29,145 nucleotides of DNA. Source: JBBIIC01 sp037446725. Its GTDB lineage: Bacteria > Actinomycetota > Coriobacteriia > Anaerosomatales > SLCP01. Each line of letters begins with the position of its first letter. Position 1 is the stretch's first letter. The translations under genes and the position numbers were made by a program. The DNA lies in assembly GCA_037446725.1 (NCBI GenBank), contig JBBIIC010000025.1, positions 1 to 29,145 of the forward strand, read 5' to 3'. Shown here in pieces: positions 16,105 to 24,315 of this stretch. Under the pieces are notes generated by a model that saw only the letters and a list, made by a program, of their open reading frames with translations, was not told the DNA's origin and searched no databases.

Positions 16105-16530
16105 CTAGCCCTCCGCCTCGAGCTGTGCTTTCAGGCGAGCAAGACTCGCGCGCGCCGCGCTCTCGACGGCGAGGCGGATCCGGTTCTCGGCAAGCGCCGC
16201 GGACCCCTCAAGCTCGACCGTGGCCGATACGTTCACGCGCGTCCCGGATCCTTCACGCTCCAGCCGGAACCCGCCCCTGCCCCGTGAGGCGCCACGCGCA
16301 CGAAACGAGATGCGCTCGGAGGGCACGAACTCGGTGATCTCGAGATCGGCGACACCGCCGCGTCCCTGCAACGACACGCGCTGGACGATCCGTGAGCCCT
16401 GCCGGACCTCCCCTATCACCTGTGTCGACACCACGTCCGCGCGCCACGAGGAGTGGGACGCGAAATCGGCCAGCCGCTCGAAGACCGCTGCCGGCTCCCG
16501 CTCTATGTGGACCGATGCGCGAGCCCTCAT
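16105..16530 (-). CDS. SRPBCC (START-like / polyketide cyclase-type) protein
   Basis: 141 residues. The pattern ASVHIEREPAAVFERLADFA, then the W of SSWRADV, then a series of beta strands (TRVNVSATVELEG) and a long C-terminal helix (LARLKAQLEAEG) is typical of the SRPBCC fold, a helix-grip cavity that binds hydrophobic ligands. No signal peptide, so cytoplasmic. The ribosome site is weak, but the start is only 11 bp after the stop of the DUF4352-like lipoprotein gene, so the two are probably cotranscribed. No specific ligand or reaction can be assigned. Confidence 0.8.
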   Translation of the reverse strand: MRARASVHIEREPAAVFERLADFASHSSWRADVVSTQVIGEVRQGSRIVQRVSLQGRGGVADLEITEFVPSERISFRARGASRGRGGFRLEREGSGTRVNVSATVELEGSAALAENRIRLAVESAARASLARLKAQLEAEG

Positions 16531-16541
16531 CCGACCGCTCT

Positions 16542-17093
16542 CTATCTGATAGTGACCCGGATGCTGACCGCATCTCCCTCGGCAGGCTGGAAGATCAGGG
16601 TGAGGGGCACGTCGGCCCGGTCCTCGGGGATGTTGAAGACCATGGAGACGTCCTCCGTCTTGCCGGCGGGAACCAACACCTCGGGCGTGAGCTCGGGCCC
16701 CGTCTCCATCGGCAGGGTGTACGCCGTCCCGTCGGAGAGCATGAAGTCGGTCGGGGACACCTTCAGGTCGCCTGAGGACGAGTTCGCAAGATCAGCTTCG
16801 ACCTTGAGGAGGGAGCCACTCGCGACCGACAGGTCGCCAAAAGACTCCCCGTACTCCGCTTCGGTGACGACGACCGTCCACGGCCCCGCCTCGGCTGGTT
16901 CGCCGATCGCAGCTGCCGCCGCCTGGGCTTCGTCGCCTTCCGGCACGGCCGGCTCTCCGGACTCCTGCGGCGGTGCGGCCGACTCCGCGGATTCGGTCGA
17001 GGCGGACTCGTCTGAGTCCGGCAGCGCGCACCCGGCGAGGAGCGCGCCTGTCAGCAACAGGAGAAGCGAGAGTAGTGCGATGCGGCGGGTCAT
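16542..17093 (-). CDS. DUF4352-like lipoprotein
   Basis: 183 residues from the ATG at 17093, which has GGAGG five bases upstream; a longer open frame up to 17456 has no ribosome site and an unlikely sequence. The signal peptide MTRRIALLSLLLLLTGALLA ends in a lipobox with the cysteine at about residue 22 (LLAGC). A serine/glutamate/alanine-rich linker of about 50 residues follows, then an Ig-like beta domain with GSLLKVEADLANSSSGDLKV, FMLSDGTAYTLP and LVPAGKTEDVSMVFNIPED, which fits the DUF4352 family of exported Ig-like domains. It is likely anchored to the outside of the membrane. A TAGAAT -10 box lies at 17138-17143 without a clear -35. Function unknown. Confidence 0.82.
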   Translation of the reverse strand: MTRRIALLSLLLLLTGALLAGCALPDSDESASTESAESAAPPQESGEPAVPEGDEAQAAAAAIGEPAEAGPWTVVVTEAEYGESFGDLSVASGSLLKVEADLANSSSGDLKVSPTDFMLSDGTAYTLPMETGPELTPEVLVPAGKTEDVSMVFNIPEDRADVPLTLIFQPAEGDAVSIRVTIR

Positions 17094-17280
17094 CAGGACC
17101 TCCGGGAGCGAGTCGGACGGCTGGCGTGCACAAGCGCATTCTACCCGTCGGGCAAAGGTACCCGTCTCGTCGAGGTCAAGCTCACGATGACTCGCGCCGA
17201 TGAGGGCAGTAGCAACATCGTCACCGTGGTGAGCATGCCGGGTGCCCCGGCGCACATGCCCTCCGCGGCGGGAGGTATCC

Positions 17281-17793
17281 ATGCGTACCCCCTCCGAGAC
17301 ACGCATACGCGCCGCCCTGTTGGTCGCGCTGGCGATGGCCGCCGCGACGGCGGGCTGTCGCACGACCCCTGAAGCCGCACCCGAGAGCGCGACGGGGACC
17401 GCGGTCCAGCCGGCGAGCACCACGCCGGTGGTCGCCGGCGGCGCAGACTCCTCCACCGAGTACGCAACCGGCTCCGCGCCGGAGGCCTGGCCCGCGGATC
17501 TGCCGTTCTACCCGTCGGCGAGCATCCTCTCCTCGCGCATCACAAAGGGTGACGCACTGCTCGACATGCGGGTCTCGCTGAGCACGCGAGATGCGCTTGA
17601 CGCCGTGATCGCGTGGTACGAGAGCATGGCGGCCCGAAACGGGTGGGTCGTCGAGAGCGCGGGCTCGCTGATGCGGGACAACGTCGAGTGGAACTACCTG
17701 TACCTGAAGAAGGCCGGGTCGTCCGCGAACGTGAGCATCGCCGAGGAGCCGGCAGGCACACTCGCGATCACGGTGGCGACGCGGAGCTGGTAG
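17281..17793 (+). CDS. Small lipoprotein of unknown function
   Basis: 170 residues from the ATG at 17281, preceded by GGAGG five bases upstream; a frame start 39 bases earlier is less likely. Signal peptide with lipobox ending at a cysteine near residue 26 (AMAAATAGC). A threonine/serine/alanine-rich linker precedes a compact domain of about 100 residues: DLPFYPSASILSSRITKGDA, a helix around TRDALDAVIAWYESMAARNG and strands WNYLYLKKAG and GTLAITVATRSW. This arrangement recalls small exported domains of bacterial lipoproteins, but I do not recognise a named family. Divergent from the DUF4352-like lipoprotein gene. Confidence 0.75.
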   Translation: MRTPSETRIRAALLVALAMAAATAGCRTTPEAAPESATGTAVQPASTTPVVAGGADSSTEYATGSAPEAWPADLPFYPSASILSSRITKGDALLDMRVSLSTRDALDAVIAWYESMAARNGWVVESAGSLMRDNVEWNYLYLKKAGSSANVSIAEEPAGTLAITVATRSW

Positions 17794-18133
17794 TGAGGGC
17801 CGACGGACGGCTGCGGAACTGAAACTGCACGAATGGCACGGTCGGAGCCGGCCCGCGACAAAGAAGTGTCCCGAGAAATCTCACTGGCGTGACCCACTAC
17901 TCGGAAGCTTCCCGTTTCACACCTTTGGAACCCCGTCCGGACCAGCTCAGCTCGCGCCATGCCGACCCATCTGAAGCCCCGCCGGCAGCTACTGGTACGC
18001 TACCTTCCGCGGTTCCGCCCGGTTCAACCTCTCGGGACAAGACACAATGTACCCGACCCGTCGGGGGTGCACAAGGGCGAATACGCGAAATGTGCGATTT
18101 GCTGACGAACGGTTGGAGCGGGAGGTCCGGCGG
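17794..18133. other. 340-bp intergenic region without a recognised gene
   Basis: No convincing coding frame, tRNA or promoter was found. An 8-base inverted pair, TCCCGAGA near 17870 and TCTCGGGA near 18030, is too far apart and too short to interpret. It lies between the 3' ends of the lipoprotein gene and the winged-helix regulator gene. Confidence 0.6.
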
Positions 18134-18151
18134 TCACCCCTGACCGTCCGG
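18127..18151 (-). terminator. Hairpin over the stop codon of the winged-helix regulator gene
   Basis: CCGG-CGGTCA, loop CCCC, TGACCG-T-CCGG; the stem includes the stop codon at 18134-18136. Terminator-like by position; no T-tract. Confidence 0.4.
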
Positions 18152-18487
18152 CGGCACCGAGCGGCGGGGCGGAGGAGGGTACTCGCTCTCAATCCTGTCG
18201 ACCTCATCGCACGCCGCGACCAGCGCCACGAGCGGCCCCGCCAGCGGATGGGTCGTGTCGAGCGAGTAGTAGCAGCGGCCCTCTCGCCTGCAGGCTCTCA
18301 CGAGTCCCATCCGCTGGAGCTCGGTCAGCTCCCGATGAAGAGTCCCCAGACTCGCACGGGCGGCCCCACCGAGCTCGCGCAGGTACGGTGCATGGCCGGG
18401 GTGTTTGGCGAGCTGCTCGATGATTGCCGCGCGGGTCTTGCTTCCGATGAAGCATTGCAGTCTCCCCCGGTACGGTGGCCTCGCCAT
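18134..18487 (-). CDS. ArsR-like winged-helix transcription regulator
   Basis: 117 residues from the ATG at 18487, which has GGAGG eight bases upstream; an open frame continues up to 18763 but without a ribosome site. The core is a winged helix: FIGSKTRAAIIEQLAKHPGH, a recognition helix region RASLGTLHRELTELQRMGLV and the wing ACRREGRCYYSLDTTHPLAG. This is the type often labelled ArsR-family or nucleotidyltransferase-associated wHTH. There are no metal-binding cysteine pairs of the ArsR/SmtB kind, so a metal signal is not supported. Single gene; a palindromic repeat is located about 90-130 bases upstream of its start and could be its operator. Targets unknown. Confidence 0.8.
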   Translation of the reverse strand: MARPPYRGRLQCFIGSKTRAAIIEQLAKHPGHAPYLRELGGAARASLGTLHRELTELQRMGLVRACRREGRCYYSLDTTHPLAGPLVALVAACDEVDRIESEYPPPPRRSVPPDGQG

Positions 18488-18573
18488 CGGGGTTACCTCC
18501 GATCGGCCGACAACAGGACTGCCATCTCCCGAGTGCGCGCCCTCGAAACACGCTGGGGGTGGAGGGGTATGGC

Positions 18574-18621
18574 GTCGCGTCGGGTTAGTGAGAACGGGCG
18601 TTCTCAGTAATGCGACGCGAC
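18574..18621. repeat. Palindrome copy 2, upstream of the winged-helix regulator gene
   Basis: Nearly identical to the palindrome at 16002-16039: arms TTAGTGAGAAC and GTTCTCAGTAA, here extended by perfect outer arms GTCGCGTCG (18574-18582) and CGACGCGAC (18613-18621). It lies in the 324-bp gap (18488-18811) between gatB and the regulator gene, which otherwise holds only the gatB hairpin and no gene I can support. Confidence 0.65.
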
Positions 18622-18762
18622 GGGGGACCCCCTCGGAGTGGACGGCGTGTCGCACGCAGATGGGCAGCTGCGACCAAGACGGCGGCTCATCGGACGGCAC
18701 GCCGAATGCTGACAGGGTGCCCCTACCACAGCCGCACCCGAATCTGACCGCCCGGTGCGGCA

Positions 18763-18795
18763 CCGCCCTGCGGCACCGAGCGGCGCCGAGGGCGG
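18763..18795 (-). terminator. Hairpin after gatB
   Basis: Arms CCGCCCT (18763-18769) and AGGGCGG (18789-18795), continued inward by CGGC/GCCG with one bulged G, starting 16 bases after the gatB stop. GC-rich terminator-like structure with no T-tract. Confidence 0.5.
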
Positions 18796-18811
18796 ACAGG
18801 CCGAGGAGCCG

Positions 18812-20338
18812 TCAGCCGCCCAGCTTGCGGGCGAGCACCTCGTTGACGACCTTCGGGTTGGCCTGGCCGCCCATCTCGCGCATGACCTGGCCGACGAAGA
18901 AGCCCATGACTCCGGTCTTGCCGCCGCGGTACTGCTCGACCTGAACAGGGTTCACCGAGAGCACCCGGTCGACGACCTCCTCGATCGCGCCGCTGTCCGA
19001 GACCTGCTTCAGGCCGCGCAACTCGACGATCGCCCCGGGAGCGTCTCCGGTCTCGGCCATCTCGGCGAAGACCTCTTTGGCCTGCTTGCCCGAGATCGTC
19101 CCGTCATCCACGAGCGCCACAAGCTCGGCCACCATCGACGGCACGACCCGTGACTCGGCCACGCCGATACCGGCGGCGTTCAGGTGCATCGAGAGGTCGT
19201 TGAGCATGACGTTGCTGATGGCCTTCGCGCGCTCGGCACCGGCGATGGTCACCGCAGCCTCGAAGAACTCAGCCATGTCGAGGTCCTCGCCGGTGAGCAC
19301 CGTCGCATCGTGCGGCGGGATACCGTACTCGCCGACGAGCCGCTTCTTCTTCTCCTCGGGAAGCTCGGGCAGTGATGCGCGAAGCGACTCGATCCAGTCG
19401 GCCGAGAACTCGAACGGCACCATGTCCGGCTCGGGGAAGTAGCGGTAGTCGTGCGCCTCCTCCTTGGAGCGCAGGCTCGTCGTGCGCTTGGCCCCGGCGT
19501 CCCAGTGGCGCGTCTCCTGTACCACCCTCCCGCCGCTCTCAAGCACCTCGGCCTGGCGCACGATCTCGTGGGCGAGCGCGTCGTGCAGCGACTTGAAGGA
19601 GTTCATGTTCTTGATCTCGGCCTTCGTGCCGAACTCGCTCTCGCCGCGCGGACGCACGCTCACGTTGGCGTCGACGCGCATCGAGCCCTCTTCCATGTTG
19701 CAGTCGGAGACACCGAGCGTGAGCCAGATGAGACGGAGCGCCTGGGCGAACCGGCGCGCCTCTTCCGGCGTGCGGATGTCGGGCTCTGTCACGAGCTCCA
19801 TGAGCCCGGTGCCGGCGCGGTTGAAGTCGACGAGGCTGTGCGTGGCGCCGGCGATGCGGCCTTCGCTCCCGCCCACGTGCACCATCTTGCCGGTGTCCTC
19901 TTCGAGGTGGATGCGGGTGATGCCGATGCGTGCGGTGTAGGCGTCGTCGCGGTCGGGCCGCTGGACGGCCGACTCGTCGATGGCGATGTCGAGGTGACCG
20001 TGCTCGCAGAAGGGCAGGTCGTACTGGGAGATCTGGTAGTTCTTCGGCATGTCGGGATAGAAGTAGTTCTTGCGGTGGAACTGGCTGCGCGCGGCGATGG
20101 CGCAGCCGGTCGCGAGACCGGCGAGCACCGTGGCCTCGACAGCCGCCTGGTTGGGCACCGGGAGCGCGCCGGGCATGCCGAGACAGACCGGGCACACACG
20201 CGTGTTGGGCTCGCCGCCGAAGGCCACCGGGCAGCCGCAGAACATCTTGGTGTTGAGCGTGGTGAGCTCTGTGTGGATCTCCAGGCCGATCACGGCCTCC
20301 CAGCGCTCGAGCACACTCGCAAGACGGTCCCTGGCCAC
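18812..20338 (-). CDS. gatB: Aspartyl/glutamyl-tRNA(Asn/Gln) amidotransferase subunit B
   Basis: 508 residues. I prefer the GTG at 20338 (MARDRLASVLERWEAVIGLE), which has GGGGAG eight bases upstream; the GTG at 20347 would touch that site. Family hallmarks are present: EAVIGLEIHTEL, the zinc-site cysteines CGCP and CPVC, FHRKNYFYPDMPKNYQISQY, GITRIHLEEDTGK, DFNRAGTGLMELVTEPD and the C-terminal tRNA-binding helical region ending NPKVVNEVLARKL. GatB phosphorylates and transamidates mischarged Glu-tRNA(Gln) or Asp-tRNA(Asn) using ammonia from GatA. Length is normal. Unusually it is not next to gatC-gatA, which lie about 7 kb away on the same strand. Confidence 0.97.
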   Translation of the reverse strand: MARDRLASVLERWEAVIGLEIHTELTTLNTKMFCGCPVAFGGEPNTRVCPVCLGMPGALPVPNQAAVEATVLAGLATGCAIAARSQFHRKNYFYPDMPKNYQISQYDLPFCEHGHLDIAIDESAVQRPDRDDAYTARIGITRIHLEEDTGKMVHVGGSEGRIAGATHSLVDFNRAGTGLMELVTEPDIRTPEEARRFAQALRLIWLTLGVSDCNMEEGSMRVDANVSVRPRGESEFGTKAEIKNMNSFKSLHDALAHEIVRQAEVLESGGRVVQETRHWDAGAKRTTSLRSKEEAHDYRYFPEPDMVPFEFSADWIESLRASLPELPEEKKKRLVGEYGIPPHDATVLTGEDLDMAEFFEAAVTIAGAERAKAISNVMLNDLSMHLNAAGIGVAESRVVPSMVAELVALVDDGTISGKQAKEVFAEMAETGDAPGAIVELRGLKQVSDSGAIEEVVDRVLSVNPVQVEQYRGGKTGVMGFFVGQVMREMGGQANPKVVNEVLARKLGG

Positions 20339-20371
20339 TGGCCGCACTCCCCTTCTGTCGACGGTGCCCCG

Positions 20372-20377
20372 ATTCTA
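20372..20377 (-). promoter_or_regulatory. Possible -10 box of gatB
   Basis: TAGAAT on the minus strand, which would give a start of transcription about 27 bases before the GTG. No good -35 box is seen at the proper distance. Confidence 0.3.
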
Positions 20378-20405
20378 GCGGAACATCGCGCACGCGGACC
20401 CACCG

Positions 20406-20435
20406 TTGCCGCAACAATCATTCATCGCTTATCAT
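20406..20435 (+). promoter_or_regulatory. Possible promoter of the osmoprotectant transporter operon
   Basis: TTGCCG (20406-20411), an 18-base spacer and TATCAT (20430-20435) in a locally AT-richer stretch, about 50 bases before the ATG of the binding protein. Confidence 0.5.
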
Positions 20436-20485
20436 CTTCATCAGTCCTGCTGAACCCAGACCGACTCCACCGATGGAGGGGACCG

Positions 20486-21442
20486 ATGAAGAAGGCACTT
20501 GCACTTGCACTCTCAGTCGTCCTCGCGCTCGCACTGTTCGGCTGCGGCGGCGAAGACGAGAACGGCGACGGGGCCGGAGAGCCCGTTGAAGGCCCGACGG
20601 TCCGCGTCGGATCGCTGCTCGACGCCGAGGGCACCGTCCTCGGTTCGATGGTCATCCAGATGCTCGAGGCCAACGGCATCGCCACCGAGGACAAGACCAA
20701 GCTCGGCACGCCCGACGTTGTCCGCCAGGCGCTCCTCGAAGGCGAGATCGACGCGACCATCGACTACACCGGATCCGGCCAGTACTACCACGAGGGCGAG
20801 GAGGGCGACCCGAAGTGGAAGAACGCAGACGAGGCGTTCGCGGCCATCAGTGAGCTCGACGCCGAAGTAAACGACCTCATCTGGCTCACGCCGGCACCAG
20901 CGAACAATAGCGAGTTCATCGCTACCACCGTCGAGCTCGCCGAGGCCGAGGGCATCGAGACGATGGAAGACTTCGCCGAGTACGTCAACGGCGGCGGCGA
21001 GGTCAAGCTCATCGGCGCGCAGTCCTGGTTCGACAACCCACTCGGCCTACAGGGCTTCGAAGAGGCGTACGGGTTCGAGCTGACCGACGACCAGCTCATC
21101 GGACTGTCGACCGGCAACACCGCCGAGATGCTGACCGCACTCGCCCGGGGCACCGACGGCGTGAACTTCTCGCTCGCCTACGGGACCGACGGACAGCTCA
21201 ACGAGCTCGACCTAGTCATCATTACCGATACCAAAGACGTGCCGCCGGTCTACGAGCCGGCCCCGGTGTTTCGCGGCGAGATCATCGACGCATACCCAGA
21301 CATCCCGGACATCCTCGAGCCGATCTTCCTCTCCCTCGACCAGGCTACGCTGCAGGAGCTCAACGCACGCGTGGCGTTTGGCGGGGAGGAACCTTCGGCG
21401 GTCGCGGAGGACTACCTGAAGACCAATGGCTTCCTCGAGTAA
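20486..21442 (+). CDS. Osmoprotectant ABC transporter substrate-binding lipoprotein (OsmF/ProX/OpuCC-like)
   Basis: 318 residues; ATG with GGAGGGG upstream. Lipoprotein signal ends at a cysteine near residue 20 (ALFGC). The mature protein starts TVRVGSLLDAEGTVLGSMVI and carries GEIDATIDYTGSG and NTAEMLTALARGTDGVNFSL, the pattern of the glycine betaine/choline-binding OpuAC/QAT fold. It captures a quaternary ammonium or related solute outside the membrane and passes it to the two permeases encoded downstream. The gene order binding protein, large permease, ATPase, small permease matches E. coli osmF-yehY-yehX-yehW. Substrate specificity cannot be assigned. Confidence 0.92.
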   Translation: MKKALALALSVVLALALFGCGGEDENGDGAGEPVEGPTVRVGSLLDAEGTVLGSMVIQMLEANGIATEDKTKLGTPDVVRQALLEGEIDATIDYTGSGQYYHEGEEGDPKWKNADEAFAAISELDAEVNDLIWLTPAPANNSEFIATTVELAEAEGIETMEDFAEYVNGGGEVKLIGAQSWFDNPLGLQGFEEAYGFELTDDQLIGLSTGNTAEMLTALARGTDGVNFSLAYGTDGQLNELDLVIITDTKDVPPVYEPAPVFRGEIIDAYPDIPDILEPIFLSLDQATLQELNARVAFGGEEPSAVAEDYLKTNGFLE

Positions 21443-21460
21443 CGACACCTTTCCGGGTAC

Positions 21461-21492
21461 GTGGCGGGCGTCAGGGGGGACACGCCCGCCAC
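21461..21492 (+). promoter_or_regulatory. Hairpin between binding-protein and permease genes
   Basis: Perfect 11-base arms GTGGCGGGCGT (21461-21471) and ACGCCCGCCAC (21482-21492), loop CAGGGGGGAC. It starts 18 bases after the stop of the binding-protein gene and overlaps the possible GTG start of the permease. Such hairpins commonly protect the binding-protein mRNA or reduce downstream expression. Confidence 0.55.
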
Positions 21493-22654
21493 GCGAACCC
21501 GGCCCACCGCGGTGATCACCGCGACCGGCGCGCTCCTGGGCGCCGGTGCGCTTTTCGCCGGCCCGTTCCTGTCCTTCCGGCCGAACCGCGTCGTCGACGG
21601 CGTGACGTCCACCGGCCTCGAGGCATTCGGGACGGTCGGATGGGCGCTCCTGGCGGCCTGGGCGGTCGCGGGCGCGCTCGCGTTTGTCGAGCCGGCCCGC
21701 CGGACCGCCGTAGCGCGGGGACTGGTCGCGGCCGGCGCCCTCGGCGTCACGCTCTGGGCCTCGGGACTGGCGGCCACCGGATACGCCTCGGCTGAGGGCA
21801 CGATCGCGCGCACCTCGTTCGGGTGGAGCTTCTACGTCACGCTGCTCGCCGTCTACCTCGTGCAACACGCAGCCCTCCAGGACAGCCCCGGCATGCTCGC
21901 ACGAGCCGCGATCGTCTGGTCGGACGTACTCGCAGTGGCAGCGCTCATCGCCTCCGGGCTGCTCGCGGAGCTCGGTATCGCGCGTGAGTTCGCACTCGCC
22001 CGCGACCTGTTCGCGCGCGAGTTCCGGACGCACATCGCCTACGCGCTCGGCGCGACCGCAGCCGCGGTGGCGATCGGCGTGCCGCTCGGCATCCTCGCGG
22101 CACGCAACCGGCGGTTCGAGACCCCGCTGATGGGGGCGCTCAATCTCGGCCAGGTCTTCCCGGCACTCGCGTTCGTCGGCCTGATGATGCCGGTCTTCGG
22201 TGCGCTCGGCCGCAACGTCGCACCGCTCGGAGCGATCGGCGTGGCCGGCATCGGCTGGGCGCCGGTGTTCGTGGTGCTGCTCGTCTACGCGCTCTTTCCC
22301 GTCGTGCGCAACACCATCGTCGCCATCAGATCGCTCGACCCTGGAGTCCTCGACGCGGCGCGTGGCGTCGGGATGAGCCCGCGGCGCCTCTTCGCCGAGA
22401 TCGAGCTGCCACTGGGCTTCCCCGTCGTGCTCGCCGGCGTGCGCGTCGCGCTCGTGCAGAGCACCGCGGGCGCGGTCCTCGCCGCGTTCGTGGGAGGCGG
22501 AGGGCTCGGCACGATCATGTTCTTCGGGCTCGAGCAGACGAGCATGGACCTGGTGCTCGTCGGCGTGGTGCCGATCGTCGCGCTCGCCTTGGTGTTCGAC
22601 ACGGGACTGCGCGGCATCGAGCGGCTCGCCGGGGGAACGGGAGAAGCGGCGTGA
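21461..22654 (+). CDS. Osmoprotectant ABC transporter permease (YehY-like)
   Basis: 397 residues from the GTG at 21461, or 380 from the GTG at 21512; neither has a clear ribosome site and the first lies within a hairpin, so the start is uncertain. About eight to ten membrane helices. The N-terminal half has extra helices not found in short OpuCB-type permeases, as in E. coli YehY (385 residues). The C-terminal half is the ABC permease core, with the EAA-like loop LDAARGVGMSPRRLFAEIEL and downstream GGGGLGTIMFFGLEQ. It forms the membrane channel with the small permease encoded further on. Its TGA overlaps the GTG start of the ATPase gene by 4 bases. Confidence 0.9.
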   Translation: MAGVRGDTPATRTRPTAVITATGALLGAGALFAGPFLSFRPNRVVDGVTSTGLEAFGTVGWALLAAWAVAGALAFVEPARRTAVARGLVAAGALGVTLWASGLAATGYASAEGTIARTSFGWSFYVTLLAVYLVQHAALQDSPGMLARAAIVWSDVLAVAALIASGLLAELGIAREFALARDLFAREFRTHIAYALGATAAAVAIGVPLGILAARNRRFETPLMGALNLGQVFPALAFVGLMMPVFGALGRNVAPLGAIGVAGIGWAPVFVVLLVYALFPVVRNTIVAIRSLDPGVLDAARGVGMSPRRLFAEIELPLGFPVVLAGVRVALVQSTAGAVLAAFVGGGGLGTIMFFGLEQTSMDLVLVGVVPIVALALVFDTGLRGIERLAGGTGEAA

Positions 22655-23592
22655 TCGAGCTGCGCAACGTCACGAAAGCCTACAACGGCGCCGTCGTCGT
22701 CGACGACGTATCGCTTACGGTCGGCCGGGGCGAACTGGCGATCCTGCTCGGACCGTCGGGCTGCGGCAAGACGACGACGCTGCGCGCGATCAACCGCATG
22801 CTCGACATCGACGCGGGCGAGGTGCTCGTCGACGGGGTCTCGGTCGCGACACGCTCACCCGACGAGCTGCGCCGGCACATAGGTTACGCCATCCAGAGCG
22901 TCGGACTGTTCCCCCACATGTCGGTGCACCGCAACATCGCCACGGTCCCGCGGCTGCTCGGCTGGGAGCGCATCCGCATCGACGAACGCGTCGCCGAGCT
23001 GCTCGAGCTCGTCGGGCTCGCCCCGTCGCACGCGGACAAGAAGCCTGCCGAGCTTTCCGGCGGCGAGGCACAGCGCGTCGGCGTAGCCCGGGCACTCGCG
23101 GCGGACCCGCCCGTGCTCCTGATGGACGAGCCGTTCGGAGCGCTCGACCCCCTCAACCGGGAGCGGCTGCAACGCGAGTTCGCAGAGCTCCACCGGCGTC
23201 TCGGCAAGACGGTCGTGTTCGTCACGCACGACATCGAGGAAGCGGTCCTGCTCGGCGACCGGATCGTGCTCATGCGTGACGGCCGCATCGTGCAGGACGG
23301 CTCCCCCGAGGACCTCTGGCGGGCGCCGGCGTGCGACTTCGTGCGGGACTTCTTCGGCGACGAGTTCGGACTGCGGATCCTGTCGAGGCACCGGGTCGCG
23401 GACCTGCCGCTCGGGGAGGCACCCGAAGGCGACGACGCGCCGCGGGTGCGGCTACACACGAACCTGCGCGACACGCTCGCCCGCATGGTCACCGAGAGCA
23501 CCTCGCACGTCGCCGTGCTCGACGACACGGACGCGGTGTGCGGCGGGCTGACCTTCGGCGATGTCGTCACCGGGGTGCGTGAGACACGATGA
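22651..23592 (+). CDS. Osmoprotectant ABC transporter ATP-binding protein (YehX/OpuCA-like)
   Basis: 313 residues; GTG start overlapping the previous stop by 4 bases. All ABC ATPase motifs are present: Walker A GPSGCGKTT (34-42), Q-loop Q82, signature LSGGE (135-139), Walker B VLLMDE (D159, E160) and H-loop H193 (VTHD). The C-terminal 80 residues (LRDTLARMVTESTSHVAVLD) look like one short CBS-type domain, common in OpuCA-like ATPases, where it can sense ionic strength. It drives uptake with the two permeases. Length matches E. coli YehX (308). Its stop overlaps the next ATG by 4 bases. Confidence 0.95.
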   Translation: MIELRNVTKAYNGAVVVDDVSLTVGRGELAILLGPSGCGKTTTLRAINRMLDIDAGEVLVDGVSVATRSPDELRRHIGYAIQSVGLFPHMSVHRNIATVPRLLGWERIRIDERVAELLELVGLAPSHADKKPAELSGGEAQRVGVARALAADPPVLLMDEPFGALDPLNRERLQREFAELHRRLGKTVVFVTHDIEEAVLLGDRIVLMRDGRIVQDGSPEDLWRAPACDFVRDFFGDEFGLRILSRHRVADLPLGEAPEGDDAPRVRLHTNLRDTLARMVTESTSHVAVLDDTDAVCGGLTFGDVVTGVRETR

Positions 23593-24305
23593 GCGCATAC
23601 GAGCCCGGCATAAGGCGCAGCTGGCCCGCGGTAGCCGGCCTCACCCTCGCGCTCGCGTTCTGGGTCCTCTACGAGCCGGGCGTGAGCGCCGTCCTCGGCA
23701 TGCTCTTCCCGGACGCGGACACCCTCGTTTACGAGCGCAGTCCGATGTCGCGGTTCGCGGCCGAACACCTCGCGCTCGTGATGCAGGCCGGAGCGATCTC
23801 GGTGGCCATCGGCGTGGCGGCCGGGCTGCTCGTCGTCAGCCCCCTCGGCAGACCGTTCCGTGAGGTCATCAGCCGCATCGCCGCGTTCGGCCAGGCGGTG
23901 CCCTCCGTGGCGATCATGGCGCTAGCGGTGCCGGCGCTCGGATACGGGTCGCGGCCCGTCCTGCTCGCACTCGTCATCTTCAGCGTCCTTCCCGTCATGC
24001 TAAACGTGGTCGCGGGGCTCGACGGTGTGCCCGCGGACGTCGTCGAGGCAGGCAAAGGCATGGGTATGAGCAGGTCCCAGCGGCTCCGCCAGCTCGAGAT
24101 CCCGCTCGCCATGCCGGTGATCATGACCGGCATCAGGACGATGCTCGTCATCCTCATCAGCGCCGCGACGCTCGGCGCGGTCGTCGGCGCGGGCGGGTTC
24201 GGCGTGCCCATCATGTCCGGCATCGGATCGTTCAACAACGCGGTCATCGTGCACGGGGCGGTGCCCGCGATACTGCTCGCTCTCATCGTGGACCAGGCGT
24301 TGTAA
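23589..24305 (+). CDS. Osmoprotectant ABC transporter permease (YehW-like)
   Basis: 238 residues; the ATG overlaps the ATPase stop (ATGA). About six membrane helices and the EAA-like loop VEAGKGMGMSRSQRLRQLEI followed by MPVIMTGIRT and GAGGFGVPIMSGI. Similar in length to E. coli YehW (243). It ends shortly after the last helix (LIVDQAL), without the usual basic tail; this may be natural. Second permease of the transporter, paired with the larger permease encoded upstream. Confidence 0.92.
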   Translation: MSAYEPGIRRSWPAVAGLTLALAFWVLYEPGVSAVLGMLFPDADTLVYERSPMSRFAAEHLALVMQAGAISVAIGVAAGLLVVSPLGRPFREVISRIAAFGQAVPSVAIMALAVPALGYGSRPVLLALVIFSVLPVMLNVVAGLDGVPADVVEAGKGMGMSRSQRLRQLEIPLAMPVIMTGIRTMLVILISAATLGAVVGAGGFGVPIMSGIGSFNNAVIVHGAVPAILLALIVDQAL

Positions 24306-24315
24306 GGAGACCGTC

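Noticed and set aside
17138..17150. 13-base identity GCATTCTACCCGT shared with 9929-9941 as a regulatory repeat
   Set aside because: It is centred on a TAGAAT -10 box; a short match around a core promoter is expected by chance, and the second copy has no -35.
17860..18040. Possible tRNA on the minus strand (GAGCTGAGCTGGTC and GGTTCCAAAG segments)
   Set aside because: No acceptor stem or proper T-arm can be formed around these segments.
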